A stretch of 45,931 nt of DNA. Source: Actinomycetota bacterium (GTDB lineage: Bacteria > Actinomycetota > Rubrobacteria > Rubrobacterales > Rubrobacteraceae). The stretch's first letter is position 1, and each line of letters starts with the position of its first letter. The position numbers and the translations under genes were made by a program. Positions 1 through 8,508 of this stretch are shown here, piece by piece. The notes under the pieces were generated by a model, which was given only the letters and a program-made list of their open reading frames with translations, was not told the DNA's origin and searched no databases. The stretch is from the NCBI GenBank assembly GCA_902810695.1, contig CADDYV010000026.1, positions 1-45,931 of the forward strand, given 5' to 3'.

Positions 1-493
1 CTTCGAAATCCACAACGGCGTAGTGATCTATGGGAATCCCGGTAAGATTCTCTACAGCACTCGCCGCCTGCGCTACCCCGCCGTACTCGTAGGCGGTGTT
101 GATCCGGTCCTTAACCCCCGGCTTTATCTGGACCAGGAGATCCCGCGGAATGGAGAGGAGCTTGATCTCTCCGGTGTCCGGGTACACCCGCGCAACCATC
201 ATCGTGTCCGTCCGGGTGCCGCCCCCCTCGGCAGCGCTATCCGGCCGCTTATCCACGCCCAGCACGAGCACATCGAACGGGCCACCACTATCCGCCGTGT
301 CAGAGAGCAGGTTCGGCTTCTGGTAGGTCTTTGTTCCGCCGTCTCCGGTTTTCGATGTCTGCCCGCTCAGATGCACCACGCCGACCAGTGCAAGCATGCC
401 AGCCGCTACCACAACGAGCACCGGTAACGATCCGACACGCAGCCAACGGGACTTCTTCCGGCGTGTTCTGGTCAGCTCTTGAAAACTATTCAT
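1..493 (-). CDS. LytR-CpsA-Psr (LCP) family protein, 3' end outside window
   Basis: The first 164 residues are visible, read from the ATG at 493; the rest lies beyond position 1. A basic N-terminus (KSRWLRVG) is followed by one membrane segment (about residues 18-35), then the start of an extracytoplasmic LCP domain. Its hallmarks are intact: VLVLGVDKRP, then GTRTDTMMVARV, then SIPRDLLV. LCP proteins move undecaprenyl-linked glycopolymers onto peptidoglycan, and the Arg/Asp residues of these motifs bind the pyrophosphate. A promoter-like pair lies at 501-529, with the -10 box ending only 7 nt before the ATG and no Shine-Dalgarno sequence, so the message is probably leaderless. The true substrate is unknown. 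It is a useful intact comparison for the divergent LCP protein at 5907-7100. Confidence 0.88.
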   Translation of the reverse strand, partial: MNSFQELTRTRRKKSRWLRVGSLPVLVVVAAGMLALVGVVHLSGQTSKTGDGGTKTYQKPNLLSDTADSGGPFDVLVLGVDKRPDSAAEGGGTRTDTMMVARVYPDTGEIKLLSIPRDLLVQIKPGVKDRINTAYEYGGVAQAASAVENLTGIPIDHYAVVDFE

Positions 494-500
494 CCCTGAC

Positions 501-529
501 AGTCTATTCTGCTGCAAATAACGAAGCAA
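501..529 (-). promoter_or_regulatory. Candidate promoter of the LCP gene
   Basis: Read on the minus strand, TTGCTT (524-529) and TAGACT (501-506) are separated by 17 bp. The expected transcription start falls at about 493-495, on the ATG itself. Confidence 0.5.
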
Positions 530-551
530 ACAGCCGGATGGATACCTGATC

Positions 552-1583
552 CTAGATCATCTTCTTGCGATACAGGTAGGTGAACATCCCTACCCCCAGG
601 AGCACCATAAATCCCGTAATAACGAACATGCCATACAGTAAGTGCTGCCCGAGAAAGTTCTCATGGCGGAAGTTCATTCCGTATACCCCGGTAATAAACG
701 TCAGCGGCAGGAAGACGGTCGAAATGGCCGTCAGGCGCTGCATGGTCTTGTTTATGCGCTGGGTTTGCTGGGTGGTGTAGATATCGAGAGAGCCCGTCAG
801 GTAGTCGCGCATGGTATCTATCATGTCCACCACCCGGAAGAGGTGGTCGCGCACGTCGTCGTAGTGCATTCGGCTCTCCTCGGGGATGAGACGGGTAGTG
901 GGCCTCAAGAGGATGCTGATAACGTCCCGCAGAGGAACGGCGAGCCGCCTGAGCGCCGTCAGCTCGTGCTTGAGGTGGAAGAGCGAGTCCAGAACGGTCT
1001 CCGAGGACTCCTCGCTCTCCTCATCGAGCAACCTGTCCTCAATACCGTCAACCATGGCGGAGAGGCGATTCATTATCGGGAGATACTCATCCACCACGGC
1101 GTCGAAGACCGTGTGGGCGACGTTGGCGGGCAGCGAGGAGACGAACTCGTCTCCATTGAGGAGCCGCCTCTTCACCCGATCCAGCTCCCTCAAGGGCCGC
1201 GGATGGATGCAGACCACGTAGTTGGGACCGACGTACATGTCCACCTCTACGGTCTGCACCCGCCGGGTCTTCTCCGAGAGGTGGAAGGAGAACAGGACGA
1301 TAAACAGGTAGTCGTCGTAGATGTCCACCTTGGGCAAGTGGCTTCTGGTGAAGCAGTCCTCTATGGTGAGGTCGTCGAACTCGAAGACCTCTCGCAATAG
1401 CTCACCGTAGCGACCGTTTTGTCCCCCCTCGGTGCTGTAGATGTCGCACCAGATCAGGGCCTCAGGGTCCGAGAGGTGGACGGGAAGCTCCTCCAGCCCG
1501 ACATCGGTGCGCAACTCGCCCGAACCGTCCAATACGAGGAGGTCCACGCCATCTGGAAGGTTTTTTGTCCTCGTAAACTCCAC
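552..1583 (-). CDS. corA: CorA-family magnesium/divalent cation transporter
   Basis: 343 aa, GTG start. CorA proteins form pentameric channels in the inner membrane that import Mg2+ or Co2+. The long cytoplasmic N-terminal part is followed by two C-terminal membrane segments, and the signature GMN tripeptide (YGMNF, residues about 302-304) lies in the loop between them. The protein ends in a basic tail (YLYRKKMI), as is usual for the family, and its length is typical. A TAGAAT hexamer (1593-1598) lies 9 nt before the GTG with no ribosome binding site, which suggests a leaderless message. It lies downstream of the permease gene on the same strand with a 214-bp gap, so it is probably its own unit. 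Substrate choice between Mg, Co and Ni cannot be read from the sequence. Confidence 0.92.
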   Translation of the reverse strand: MEFTRTKNLPDGVDLLVLDGSGELRTDVGLEELPVHLSDPEALIWCDIYSTEGGQNGRYGELLREVFEFDDLTIEDCFTRSHLPKVDIYDDYLFIVLFSFHLSEKTRRVQTVEVDMYVGPNYVVCIHPRPLRELDRVKRRLLNGDEFVSSLPANVAHTVFDAVVDEYLPIMNRLSAMVDGIEDRLLDEESEESSETVLDSLFHLKHELTALRRLAVPLRDVISILLRPTTRLIPEESRMHYDDVRDHLFRVVDMIDTMRDYLTGSLDIYTTQQTQRINKTMQRLTAISTVFLPLTFITGVYGMNFRHENFLGQHLLYGMFVITGFMVLLGVGMFTYLYRKKMI

Positions 1584-1797
1584 TATGAGCCTATTCTACC
1601 AACCCCGATTTTCTTACCCAGCCCGGAGGAGAGCGCCGGATAGACGCCAACCGGCAACTTCTACAAACCACAACTCTCCGATCAACAAGCGCCGCCGGAT
1701 ATCAGCAACCGAAAACGCATGCGAACGCGGCAATATTTTACTCTGGCTCCTCGCCGAGTACCATCCAGAAAACCCGGCTTATTTATCGCTAGAAGCT

Positions 1798-3276
1798 TTA
1801 TTCCAAAGGCGGCTCAGCAGTGGAAGCTACCAGGCTCTCTCCCTTTCGCGATGCTTTTCTGGAAGCCAGGGTGTAGACGACTATTGCGATCACGACCGAT
1901 ACCGCAGCCTGGAAGCTGGGCTGCAAAACCAGCGGTTGGCCGGGCACGACCAGCACGCTTGCCTCCAGCACCACGCCTATGATGATCGCAAGCACGGCTG
2001 CAACGAGTACATCGGGATGGCGCACGAGCCCGCGAGCCCAGGATGCCTCGCTGTGGCGAGGGCTGAACCTGGCGATCAGTGCTCCCACTCCGAGCACTCC
2101 GAACACAAGTACGACGCTCATGGAGCGTAAGAGCACCCCTATCTGCCAGCCCCCGAAGGTTGCTTCCACGAGGAATAAAGACCCCAGCAGGGCGCCCACG
2201 AAAAGAGCCATATCGGGAGCCTTGCTCTTCGAGGTGTGCAGGAAAGCTCCCGGAAGAAGGCCATCCTGCGCCCAGGCGAACATGTAGCGCGAGCAGTCGA
2301 GCAGCGCCGGGGCCACGGTCTTGCCCACGATTACCGCAACCAGCACGTTCAGGACAGCCCCGACGAACTTCGGGGCGATAAGGCCTATGAATCCTGGGAC
2401 CGTAGCCAGCGAGGAGTGTCCGGATCCAACCAGAGGATGAACCACCCACCACGGCACGGCGTGGAACAGCGAGAAGCTTATGAGGCTGTAGAGCACGAGC
2501 GCCACCGCCCACCCCAGAAGAACTCCGCGTGGCATCGTCCTCGTCGCATTTTCGGCCTCACCGCCGAGCGAGGTTGCCGCGGTTAGCCCGGCATAGGCGA
2601 AGACGAATACCGTTACAACCGAAAAGAAGGATCTGGCGGATGGAGAACCCGGCGAGGCGGGGGGCTCCGGCGTGCTACCAAGTTTCTGTCCCAGTGCGCC
2701 CAAGAACGTCTGTTGAGATGTAGCGAAGCCGTAGAAGATAGTAACCGCCGCCGCGATCAGGACCAGAACCAGAATAACTTTGACGAAAGCGCCGTAGTTA
2801 CCCACGCCCGAGTAGTGCAGCAGGAACAGAACCCAGATCAGAGCCAGCCCAAGCACGAGATGTCCCGCCGAGGTCGTAGCCCACCCGGATGGCAAACCTA
2901 GGCTGCTAAATGCTCCTCCCACGAATGTTCCGAACGCGAACGCCAGAAAACCCATAGCCCCGACCACCCCGATAAACCACACGAACGCCACGATGAATCC
3001 CACGGGCAGGTTTGTCGAGCGCGTAAGCCACACGTAGGTGGATCCCGCGCGCGGCATTACCTGCGAGAAGCGTGCAAACAGCGCCGTCTGTGGGGCGAGC
3101 AAAAGCCCCGCCACAACCATCGCCAGGGGAACCAGCCACTTCACCTCCGGGTACTGGCCCAGGCTGTCCACCAGCACCAGGTTTATGCCGCTGCCGTACT
3201 CCTGAGAAACAGCCGAGGCCAGTACGGCCACGACCCCGACGGCCTTCGCCAGCCTCCCCTCGCTTAAAGTGTCCAC
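1798..3276 (-). CDS. APC-superfamily amino acid/polyamine permease
   Basis: 492 aa, GTG start preceded by a purine-rich GAGGGAAGGGAC. It is strongly hydrophobic with about 12 predicted membrane helices. The first helix carries the small-residue kink SQEYGSGI, which matches the unwound substrate-binding helix of APC transporters. The segment AGSTYVWLTRS after helix 2 matches the usual conserved loop (GGxYxW). The family imports amino acids, polyamines or related amines, driven by protons, but the substrate cannot be assigned. It is a single-gene unit with its own promoter at 3334-3362. No neighbouring metabolic gene hints at the cargo. Confidence 0.85.
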   Translation of the reverse strand: MDTLSEGRLAKAVGVVAVLASAVSQEYGSGINLVLVDSLGQYPEVKWLVPLAMVVAGLLLAPQTALFARFSQVMPRAGSTYVWLTRSTNLPVGFIVAFVWFIGVVGAMGFLAFAFGTFVGGAFSSLGLPSGWATTSAGHLVLGLALIWVLFLLHYSGVGNYGAFVKVILVLVLIAAAVTIFYGFATSQQTFLGALGQKLGSTPEPPASPGSPSARSFFSVVTVFVFAYAGLTAATSLGGEAENATRTMPRGVLLGWAVALVLYSLISFSLFHAVPWWVVHPLVGSGHSSLATVPGFIGLIAPKFVGAVLNVLVAVIVGKTVAPALLDCSRYMFAWAQDGLLPGAFLHTSKSKAPDMALFVGALLGSLFLVEATFGGWQIGVLLRSMSVVLVFGVLGVGALIARFSPRHSEASWARGLVRHPDVLVAAVLAIIIGVVLEASVLVVPGQPLVLQPSFQAAVSVVIAIVVYTLASRKASRKGESLVASTAEPPLE

Positions 3277-3333
3277 GTCCCTTCCCTCTGTTCAGTGCGC
3301 CTCGTAGATGCTCTCTCAGCAGGAGATCACGGC

Positions 3334-3362
3334 ACATTAAATCTCTTCGGGCGTAATGTCAA
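3334..3362 (-). promoter_or_regulatory. Promoter of the APC permease
   Basis: A perfect -35 TTGACA (3357-3362) and a -10 TAATGT (3334-3339) are spaced by 17 bp on the minus strand. The predicted start is near 3327, giving a leader of about 50 nt before the GTG at 3276. Confidence 0.55.
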
Positions 3363-3415
3363 TCGGGCAAACTCGGGTAGCGCGGACTCTACAAGGATGC
3401 TGTTTTAGAGTGATT

Positions 3416-4462
3416 CTAACCGGGCATCGGGATGCCGAGGTGATCATAGGCCCGTCTCGTGGCGATCCTTCCGCGGCTGGTGCGCTGGATCAGGCCGCTC
3501 TGGAGCAGGTATGGCTCATAGACATCCTCGACTGTATCCCTTGCCTCGCCGAGCGCGACGGAGATGGTGCCCAACCCCACCGGCCCACCGTCGAACTTCT
3601 GGATGATGAGCTTGAGGTACTCCCGGTCCACATGGTCAAGGCCGAGATTGTCTACTCCTTGCATCGCGAGGGCGGCGTTTGCCGTCTCCTCGTCTATTTT
3701 GCCGTCACCGACTACCTCGGCGTAGTCTCTGACGCGCTTGAGCAGGCGATTGGCGACGCGCGGCGTGCCACGGCTGCGCCGGGCGAGTTGCTCCGCGCCG
3801 GGCTCGGTGATCGGGACTTTCAGGATGCTCGCGTTGCGGACCACTATCTTCTTCAAGTCCTCTGCGGAATAGTAGTCGAGCCGGCTGGAGAACCCGAACC
3901 GGTCGCGCAGGGGTGAGGTGATGAGCCCCGTGCGCGTAGTCGCACCGACGAGCGTGAAGTGCGGCACGTCCATCCGGATGGTGCGCGCCGACGGTCCCTG
4001 CCCGAGTACGATGTCCACCGCGAACTCCTCCATCGCCGGATAGAGGACCTCCTCGACGGCGCGGTTGAGGCGGTGGATCTCGTCTATGAACAGGAAATCC
4101 CCTTCTTCGAGGTTGGTGAGGATGGCCGCTATATCTCCCGCCCGCTCCAGAGTGGGACCGCTGGTCGGCCTGAGCCCGACCCCCATCTCGTGGGCGAGGA
4201 TCTGGCACAGCGAGGTCTTGCCCAGCCCCGGCGGTCCGGCCAGGAGCACGTGGTCCAACGGTTCGCCCCGCTTTTTGGCTGCCTCGACGAAGATGCGCAG
4301 GTTCTCCTTGAGCTTCTCCTGGCCCACGAACTCATCGAGGGTTCGTGGACGCAGGGTAGGCTCATCGTCGCCGGGAAGCTCCTCGGGATCCAGGGGATGC
4401 TCCGCCTGGGGCTCTTCTCCGTTTTCCTGCCCGCGTATCGTGAAGTCGTCGAACTCTTCCAT
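3416..4462 (-). CDS. ruvB: Holliday junction branch migration ATPase RuvB
   Basis: 348 aa. This AAA+ motor drives branch migration with RuvA at four-way DNA junctions in the cytoplasm. Visible motifs are Walker A GPPGLGKT (residues 76-83), Walker [10 protein letters not shown], and the RuvB signature [18 protein letters not shown] with its arginine finger region. A winged-helix DNA-binding domain forms the last 70 or so residues ([17 protein letters not shown]). An acidic N-terminal extension of about 35 residues precedes the conserved core ([12 protein letters not shown]). The start lies 2 nt after the ruvA stop, so the two are almost certainly translated from one ruvC-ruvA-ruvB mRNA. Confidence 0.97.
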   Translation of the reverse strand: MEEFDDFTIRGQENGEEPQAEHPLDPEELPGDDEPTLRPRTLDEFVGQEKLKENLRIFVEAAKKRGEPLDHVLLAGPPGLGKTSLCQILAHEMGVGLRPTSGPTLERAGDIAAILTNLEEGDFLFIDEIHRLNRAVEEVLYPAMEEFAVDIVLGQGPSARTIRMDVPHFTLVGATTRTGLITSPLRDRFGFSSRLDYYSAEDLKKIVVRNASILKVPITEPGAEQLARRSRGTPRVANRLLKRVRDYAEVVGDGKIDEETANAALAMQGVDNLGLDHVDREYLKLIIQKFDGGPVGLGTISVALGEARDTVEDVYEPYLLQSGLIQRTSRGRIATRRAYDHLGIPMPG

Positions 4463-4464
4463 CT

Positions 4465-5061
4465 CTAGCGCCCGCTCCCTATCCTCCGCAACGCCTCCTT
4501 AATATACGCCTCGACGGAATCCTGGGGCGGCACCTGGTTCAACGCCCTTTCCGCCTCATCCAGCGAGTACCCCAGTCCAGTCAGAGCCTCCCGCGCCTCC
4601 ATGTAAGGCCCCGGCGCCGGACGGCCGTTCCCACCCCCCACGTCAACGGGTTCAAACACGGCGAGGTTTTTGCCCTTGAGTTCCAGGACCAGCCGCTCGG
4701 CGGTCTTCTTGCCGAGCCCCGACACGCTCGAAAGCTTCAGCACGTCTCCCCGGGCTACGGCCTCTGCAATCTCCTGCGGAGAGAAAGCGGAGAGGATCGA
4801 GAGCGCCAGCTTCGGCCCTACCTTGCTCACGGCGGTCAGGGAGTCGAAAGCAAACCGTTCCTCCCTCGTTGCGAACCCGAACAGGAGCATCGCGTCTTCT
4901 CTTACGACCATCCGGGTGTGCAATACGCATTCCTCTCCCAGAGTCGGCAATGCCTTCAGCGTCGAGAGCGAGGTCGCGGCGCGGTATCCAACGCCGCCTG
5001 CCTCTATCACGACGCCCTCGTCGTCTTTCTCGATAAGCTGTCCGCGCAGGCGATATATCAT
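4465..5061 (-). CDS. ruvA: Holliday junction DNA-binding protein RuvA
   Basis: 198 aa if started at MIYRLRGQL (5061), which matches the start of the family. An ATG six codons upstream (5079) is possible but adds residues not seen in homologues. RuvA tetramers hold the Holliday junction and recruit RuvB. Visible parts are the N-terminal OB fold, tandem helix-hairpin-helix motifs ([13 protein letters not shown] and [14 protein letters not shown]) and a C-terminal RuvB-binding domain ([17 protein letters not shown]). It lies between ruvC and ruvB in one operon. Confidence 0.96.
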   Translation of the reverse strand: MIYRLRGQLIEKDDEGVVIEAGGVGYRAATSLSTLKALPTLGEECVLHTRMVVREDAMLLFGFATREERFAFDSLTAVSKVGPKLALSILSAFSPQEIAEAVARGDVLKLSSVSGLGKKTAERLVLELKGKNLAVFEPVDVGGGNGRPAPGPYMEAREALTGLGYSLDEAERALNQVPPQDSVEAYIKEALRRIGSGR

Positions 5062-5085
5062 GGTCCAATTATCCTGCACAAAGTG

Positions 5086-5601
5086 CTATCTCCCCACCCC
5101 TACCTTATCCGACATTTTAGAGGAGAATGCGTGGCAGATGGCGATGGCGAGACCGTCGGCTGCGTCGTCGGGGCGGGGGATCTCACGCAGGTTCAAGAGC
5201 ATTCGGACCATCTCCTGCACCTGCCGCTTGTCTGCCCGCCCGTAGGAGGTGATGGTCTGCTTGACCTGCAGGGGCGTGTACTCGAAGATCGGCACCCCGG
5301 CTTTGTACGCCGCCAGCAGCGCCACCCCCCGTGCCTGCCCGACGGTAATCGCCGTCGTCGCGTTGGTGTTGAAAAACAGCTCCTCGACCACGACAGCCGC
5401 AGGGCGATAACCCCGGATGAGCTTCGTCAGGCTATCGAAGAGGTGCGCCAGCCGGCGCGGCATCTCCCATGAAGAAGGCGTGGTTATCGCTCCGTGCTGG
5501 ATGTAACGCAGACGGTTGCCGTCCTGCCGGATGACACCCCACCCCATAGTGGCCGTTCCGGGATCCACGCCGAGTATGATCTTGCCCCTGTTACCATCCA
5601 T
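5086..5601 (-). CDS. ruvC: Crossover junction endodeoxyribonuclease RuvC
   Basis: 171 aa, RNase H-fold nuclease that cuts Holliday junctions symmetrically. The catalytic acidic residues are visible: D13 in ILGVDPGTATMGWG, the glutamate of VVVEELFF (about 73-74), and the DD pair in RPDDAADGLAIAICH near the C-terminus. The GRADKRQVQEMV segment is also typical. It is the first gene of ruvCAB. In most actinobacteria yebC lies just upstream on the same strand; here a plus-strand gene lies between them. Confidence 0.96.
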   Translation of the reverse strand: MDGNRGKIILGVDPGTATMGWGVIRQDGNRLRYIQHGAITTPSSWEMPRRLAHLFDSLTKLIRGYRPAAVVVEELFFNTNATTAITVGQARGVALLAAYKAGVPIFEYTPLQVKQTITSYGRADKRQVQEMVRMLLNLREIPRPDDAADGLAIAICHAFSSKMSDKVGVGR

Positions 5602-5608
5602 AGCTACC

Positions 5609-5622
5609 AGTTAAGGTTAACT
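5609..5622. repeat. 14-bp palindrome upstream of ruvC
   Basis: AGTTAAGGTTAACT is a 6-bp inverted repeat with a GG centre. It lies 8 nt before the ruvC ATG, so it would fall in the ruvC promoter or leader. It could be an operator, but I see only this copy. Confidence 0.35.
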
Positions 5623-5683
5623 CGCCCTGCAACTCTCTGCATCAAGTCGCAGATGTGGTGCCCCGGATCCAACCTCCCACAAG

Positions 5684-5708
5684 TTTCACGGCAGTAATGG
5701 CCGTGAAA
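5684..5708. promoter_or_regulatory. Inverted repeat, candidate operator
   Basis: TTTCACGGC and GCCGTGAAA form a perfect 9-bp inverted repeat around a 7-nt centre (5693-5699). It lies 9 bp upstream of the plus-strand -35 box at 5718 and about 80 bp upstream of ruvC on the other strand, so a dimeric regulator bound here could act on either gene. There is no T-run, so it is not an intrinsic terminator. Confidence 0.5.
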
Positions 5709-5717
5709 GCAAAGTTA

Positions 5718-5746
5718 TTGCGTCTTCTGGAAGCCGTTGCTATAGT
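5718..5746 (+). promoter_or_regulatory. Promoter of the HTH-LCP gene
   Basis: TTGCGT (5718-5723) and TATAGT (5741-5746) are spaced by exactly 17 bp. Transcription would start near 5753, giving a leader of about 150 nt before the ATG at 5907. Confidence 0.6.
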
Positions 5747-5752
5747 TCCGTA

Positions 5753-5906
5753 TGTAACATAACTAACCCAGTAGAAGCGAAATAACCCGTACCCTCGAAA
5801 CTGGCGGGCACCTGGGTATGGGGGAGCTAGTGGTGCGACCGGCTACGAGGACTATAGAGACCTCGTGGCCGGGTTTTGTTTTTGAGAAGGCGGGGTTTAG
5901 ATAATC
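5753..5906 (+). ncRNA. Structured 5' leader, candidate cis-regulatory RNA or small RNA
   Basis: The leader contains competing pairings. CCCGTACCC (5786-5794) can pair with GGGTATGGG (5814-5822). ACCCAG (5766-5771) can pair with CTGGGT (5812-5817), and the two exclude each other. GCACC (5808-5812) can also pair with GGTGC (5832-5836). A strong intrinsic terminator follows at 5839-5883. Promoter, switchable helices, terminator and gene in this order are the layout of a riboswitch or attenuator. I do not recognise a known riboswitch class. A free-standing small RNA of about 130 nt is the alternative. Confidence 0.5.
5839..5883 (+). terminator. Intrinsic terminator inside the leader
   Basis: A 12-bp stem (5839-5850 with 5861-5872, one G-U pair) closes a 10-nt loop and is followed by TTTTGTTTTT. 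It ends 23 nt before the ATG at 5907, so it must be read through or prevented for the downstream gene to be expressed. Confidence 0.7.
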
Positions 5907-7100
5907 ATGAGCGGACAAACACAAAGAGCAACGGCGAGAAACCAGCAAGCGGAGCTTAGGGCGTTGGGCAGAAGGTTGGGAGAGATCCGCACGGAGCGCG
6001 GACTTTCTCTCGACGCTGTAGAACAGGCGGTCAAGATCCACGCCTGCTACCTTGAAGCTCTGGAGCGAGGGGAGCTGGATGTGGTACCCAACATCGCCTG
6101 GGCGCAAGGCTTTCTGACGACGTACGCTACATATCTGGGTCTGGACAGAAAGGCCATAGGCCTGGATGAGGAAACCCAGAAGACAAAGCCCCGACATTCT
6201 AAACTGAGGCGCTGGCGAAGGGTAATTCTCGGGCTGATCCTGGTAGCCATAGCAGGAATAATCGTCGTCGCCACCACCGTGGTTGCACCCTACAACGGGT
6301 TCACCAAGCGGATCACCGGCGCTCTTGGCGGGATCGCCCCGGGGATCTTCCTGGGCAGCGATACACAGCGGGTACTGATACTCGGTGACTTCGGAGATAG
6401 GGGCTCTGGCAAAGACAGCGTCGTGGTAGCCAAGGTGGCGAAGGGAAGCCTCGGGATGCTCTCGATTCCCCAGAACACCCAGACCAGGATACCGGGACAC
6501 GGAACTGGGGACATTGACCGGGCATTCTCCCTGGGAGGTCCAGGCCTGGTAAGCAAAACGACCGCCCAACTCATAGGCGCGAAAGTGCCCAACTATGTTT
6601 TGATCCAGGCCGACGGAGTTAGACAAGTTGTAGACGCCATGGGCGGCATACGCTTCGATGTGCCGGAGCAGATGAGCGGAAAGGCCACAGCAAATGGTCC
6701 CACGATAAACCTGAGCCCCGGAATGCAAACCCTGAGCGGGGACCAGTCGCTCGTGTACCTGCGAGGCAAAAACAACTGGAGTGACGCGGAACGCGCCAAG
6801 CGCCAGCAGGAATTCCTGTACGCGATGTTTAGCCAGGCGTTAAACTCTTCGAACCTGTTCTCTAATCCAACCACCCTGAGCGCCCTGATCGGAGACACCG
6901 AAACGAACATGAATAGCATCCAGATGATCCAGCTCGCAGGCCGGGCTAGATCGCTTGAAAACTCCGGAGTGAAGCTGCAGAGCGCCACTCTCCCCGGTAA
7001 GGAAAAAGCAGCAAATACGCAGCAGGGTGGCACGAGCGTGGGCTACTGGATACCGGACTCGCACAAGCTAAAGTCTGTGCTAAAGAAGACCGTGAGGTAG
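5907..7100 (+). CDS. RodZ-type HTH - membrane segment - LCP domain fusion protein
   Basis: 397 aa. Residues 17-80 match the RodZ/HTH_25 type of helix-turn-helix (LGRRLGEIRTERGLSL, YLEALERGELDVVP, GFLTTYATYLGLD). A basic stretch (98-105) precedes one membrane helix (106-128), and an extracytoplasmic LCP-like domain covers about 154-310. The domain keeps VLILGDFGD and the RGKNNWSDAERAKRQQEFL segment. The usual RTD and IPRD pyrophosphate-binding motifs read GKDS (168-171) and SIPQN (186-190), so catalysis may be altered or lost. A cytoplasmic RodZ-like head could tie it to the MreB cytoskeleton or to DNA. It is alone on the plus strand between yebC and ruvC, with its own promoter and a terminator-containing leader. 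Confidence 0.8.
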   Translation: MSGQTQRATARNQQAELRALGRRLGEIRTERGLSLDAVEQAVKIHACYLEALERGELDVVPNIAWAQGFLTTYATYLGLDRKAIGLDEETQKTKPRHSKLRRWRRVILGLILVAIAGIIVVATTVVAPYNGFTKRITGALGGIAPGIFLGSDTQRVLILGDFGDRGSGKDSVVVAKVAKGSLGMLSIPQNTQTRIPGHGTGDIDRAFSLGGPGLVSKTTAQLIGAKVPNYVLIQADGVRQVVDAMGGIRFDVPEQMSGKATANGPTINLSPGMQTLSGDQSLVYLRGKNNWSDAERAKRQQEFLYAMFSQALNSSNLFSNPTTLSALIGDTETNMNSIQMIQLAGRARSLENSGVKLQSATLPGKEKAANTQQGGTSVGYWIPDSHKLKSVLKKTVR

Positions 7101-7156
7101 CCGATCTTCCGATCTGTTCAACCCTTCTCGCTCGGAAACTCGCTTATGACCAGAAT

Positions 7157-7909
7157 TTAGCCAGCAACCTCCGCCATGACCTCGTCGGAGATGTCGAAGT
7201 TCGAGTAAACCTCTTGCACATCATCGTTTTCTTCGAGTGCATCTATCAGGCGCAGGGTCTGGCGGGCGGTTGACGAATCCAGCTCGATGGTGTTCTGCGG
7301 CTCCATGGTGATCTGAGCGCTCTCGTACTCGATGCCCGCCTCGCGCAGACCGTCGCGGACGGATGTGAAATCTTCCGGCGTGGTCAGGACGCGGTAGTCG
7401 TTCTCCTGAACTTCCACGTCTTCGGCACCAGCATCGAGCGCGGCCATCATCAGCTCGTCCTCGTCAACGCTGTCGGCGGGGACCAGGATCACGCCCTTCC
7501 TCTCGAAGAGGTACGCTACCGAGCCGCTGGTGCCGAGCTTACCGCCGTTTTTGGAGAAGATGTAGCGTACATCGGAGGCGGCGCGGTTGCGGTTGTCGGT
7601 AAGGACCTCGACCAGCACCGCGACCCCACCCGGCGCGTATCCCTCGTAGGTGATCCGCTCGAAAGTCTCGCCCTCGGAGCCTGCGCCCGTGCCCTTGTCT
7701 ATGGCCCGCTGGATGTTGTCGTTGGGCATATTGGCATCTTTCGCCTTCTGCACGGCCAGCCCCAGAGCTGGGTTCATCTCCGGGTCTCCACCCCCCTCGC
7801 GGGCCGCCACGGTTATCGCTCTGGAGAGCTTGCCGAAGAGCGCCCCGCGCCTGGCGTCCTGGGCGCCTTTCTTTCGTTTAATCGTTGACCACTTGGAATG
7901 ACCGCTCAT
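7157..7909 (-). CDS. yebC: YebC/TACO1-family protein
   Basis: 250 aa from the ATG that gives [15 protein letters not shown], the family start; an upstream in-frame start adds only three residues. YebC proteins are cytoplasmic; some bind DNA as regulators and some relieve ribosome stalling at proline stretches. The whole length is recognisable, including the central [10 protein letters not shown] and the acidic C-terminal domain. It follows pdxT with the start overlapping the pdxT stop by 4 nt, so pdxS-pdxT-yebC is one transcript. Confidence 0.95.
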   Translation of the reverse strand: MSGHSKWSTIKRKKGAQDARRGALFGKLSRAITVAAREGGGDPEMNPALGLAVQKAKDANMPNDNIQRAIDKGTGAGSEGETFERITYEGYAPGGVAVLVEVLTDNRNRAASDVRYIFSKNGGKLGTSGSVAYLFERKGVILVPADSVDEDELMMAALDAGAEDVEVQENDYRVLTTPEDFTSVRDGLREAGIEYESAQITMEPQNTIELDSSTARQTLRLIDALEENDDVQEVYSNFDISDEVMAEVAG

Positions 7910-8508
7910 ATGCCGCACACCTCCTTCAGAAAGTACTCGTGGAAGCGCAGATCGTCGGTGAGCTCCGGGTGGAAGGCAGTTACCAGAATGTTCTCTCCCC
8001 GCGCCGCAACGACCCGACCGTCTATTTCGGAGAGCACCTCCACTCCAGGCCCAACATCCTCAAAGAACGGCGCCCGGATGAACACCCCGGTAAACGGCTT
8101 CTCAAATCCCTGCACGTCGAGATCTCTCTCGAAAGAGAAGACCTGCCTCCCGAACCCGTTGCGCTCGACCAGGGCGTTCATGAGTCCCAACAGCGGCTGC
8201 GGCGGTCCTGTGGTCGCCGAAGCCGCGAGGATCATACCCGCGCACGTTCCCCATACGGCCCCTCCCTGGTAGAAGAAGCTCCGAATGGCATCGAGCAGCC
8301 CCGAGGACGCCATCATCCGGCCGATAGTCGTGGACTCCCCGCCGGGCACGATGATCCCGGCAAGCCCCTCTAGATCCTCTGGCTTCCTTACCTCGACCGG
8401 CTCGACGCCGAGCTTTTTCAGAATCTGGACGTGCTCCCGGAAGTCACCCTGAAGGGCGAGGACCCCGATCTTCTTTTTTCCGTTAGCCTTGCCGTTACTA
8501 CCAGCCAC
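7906..8508 (-). CDS. pdxT: Pyridoxal 5'-phosphate synthase glutaminase subunit PdxT
   Basis: About 200 aa from a GTG at 8508, overlapping the pdxS stop by 11 nt. An ATG at 8556 would add 16 residues and a 59-nt overlap and is less likely. PdxT hydrolyses glutamine and passes ammonia to PdxS for vitamin B6 synthesis. The class I amidotransferase triad is visible: nucleophile Cys in WGTCAGM, and His and Glu in [19 protein letters not shown] and [11 protein letters not shown] are family signatures. The lysine-rich start (KANGKKKIG) is slightly longer than usual. Confidence 0.95.
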   Translation of the reverse strand: MAGSNGKANGKKKIGVLALQGDFREHVQILKKLGVEPVEVRKPEDLEGLAGIIVPGGESTTIGRMMASSGLLDAIRSFFYQGGAVWGTCAGMILAASATTGPPQPLLGLMNALVERNGFGRQVFSFERDLDVQGFEKPFTGVFIRAPFFEDVGPGVEVLSEIDGRVVAARGENILVTAFHPELTDDLRFHEYFLKEVCGI

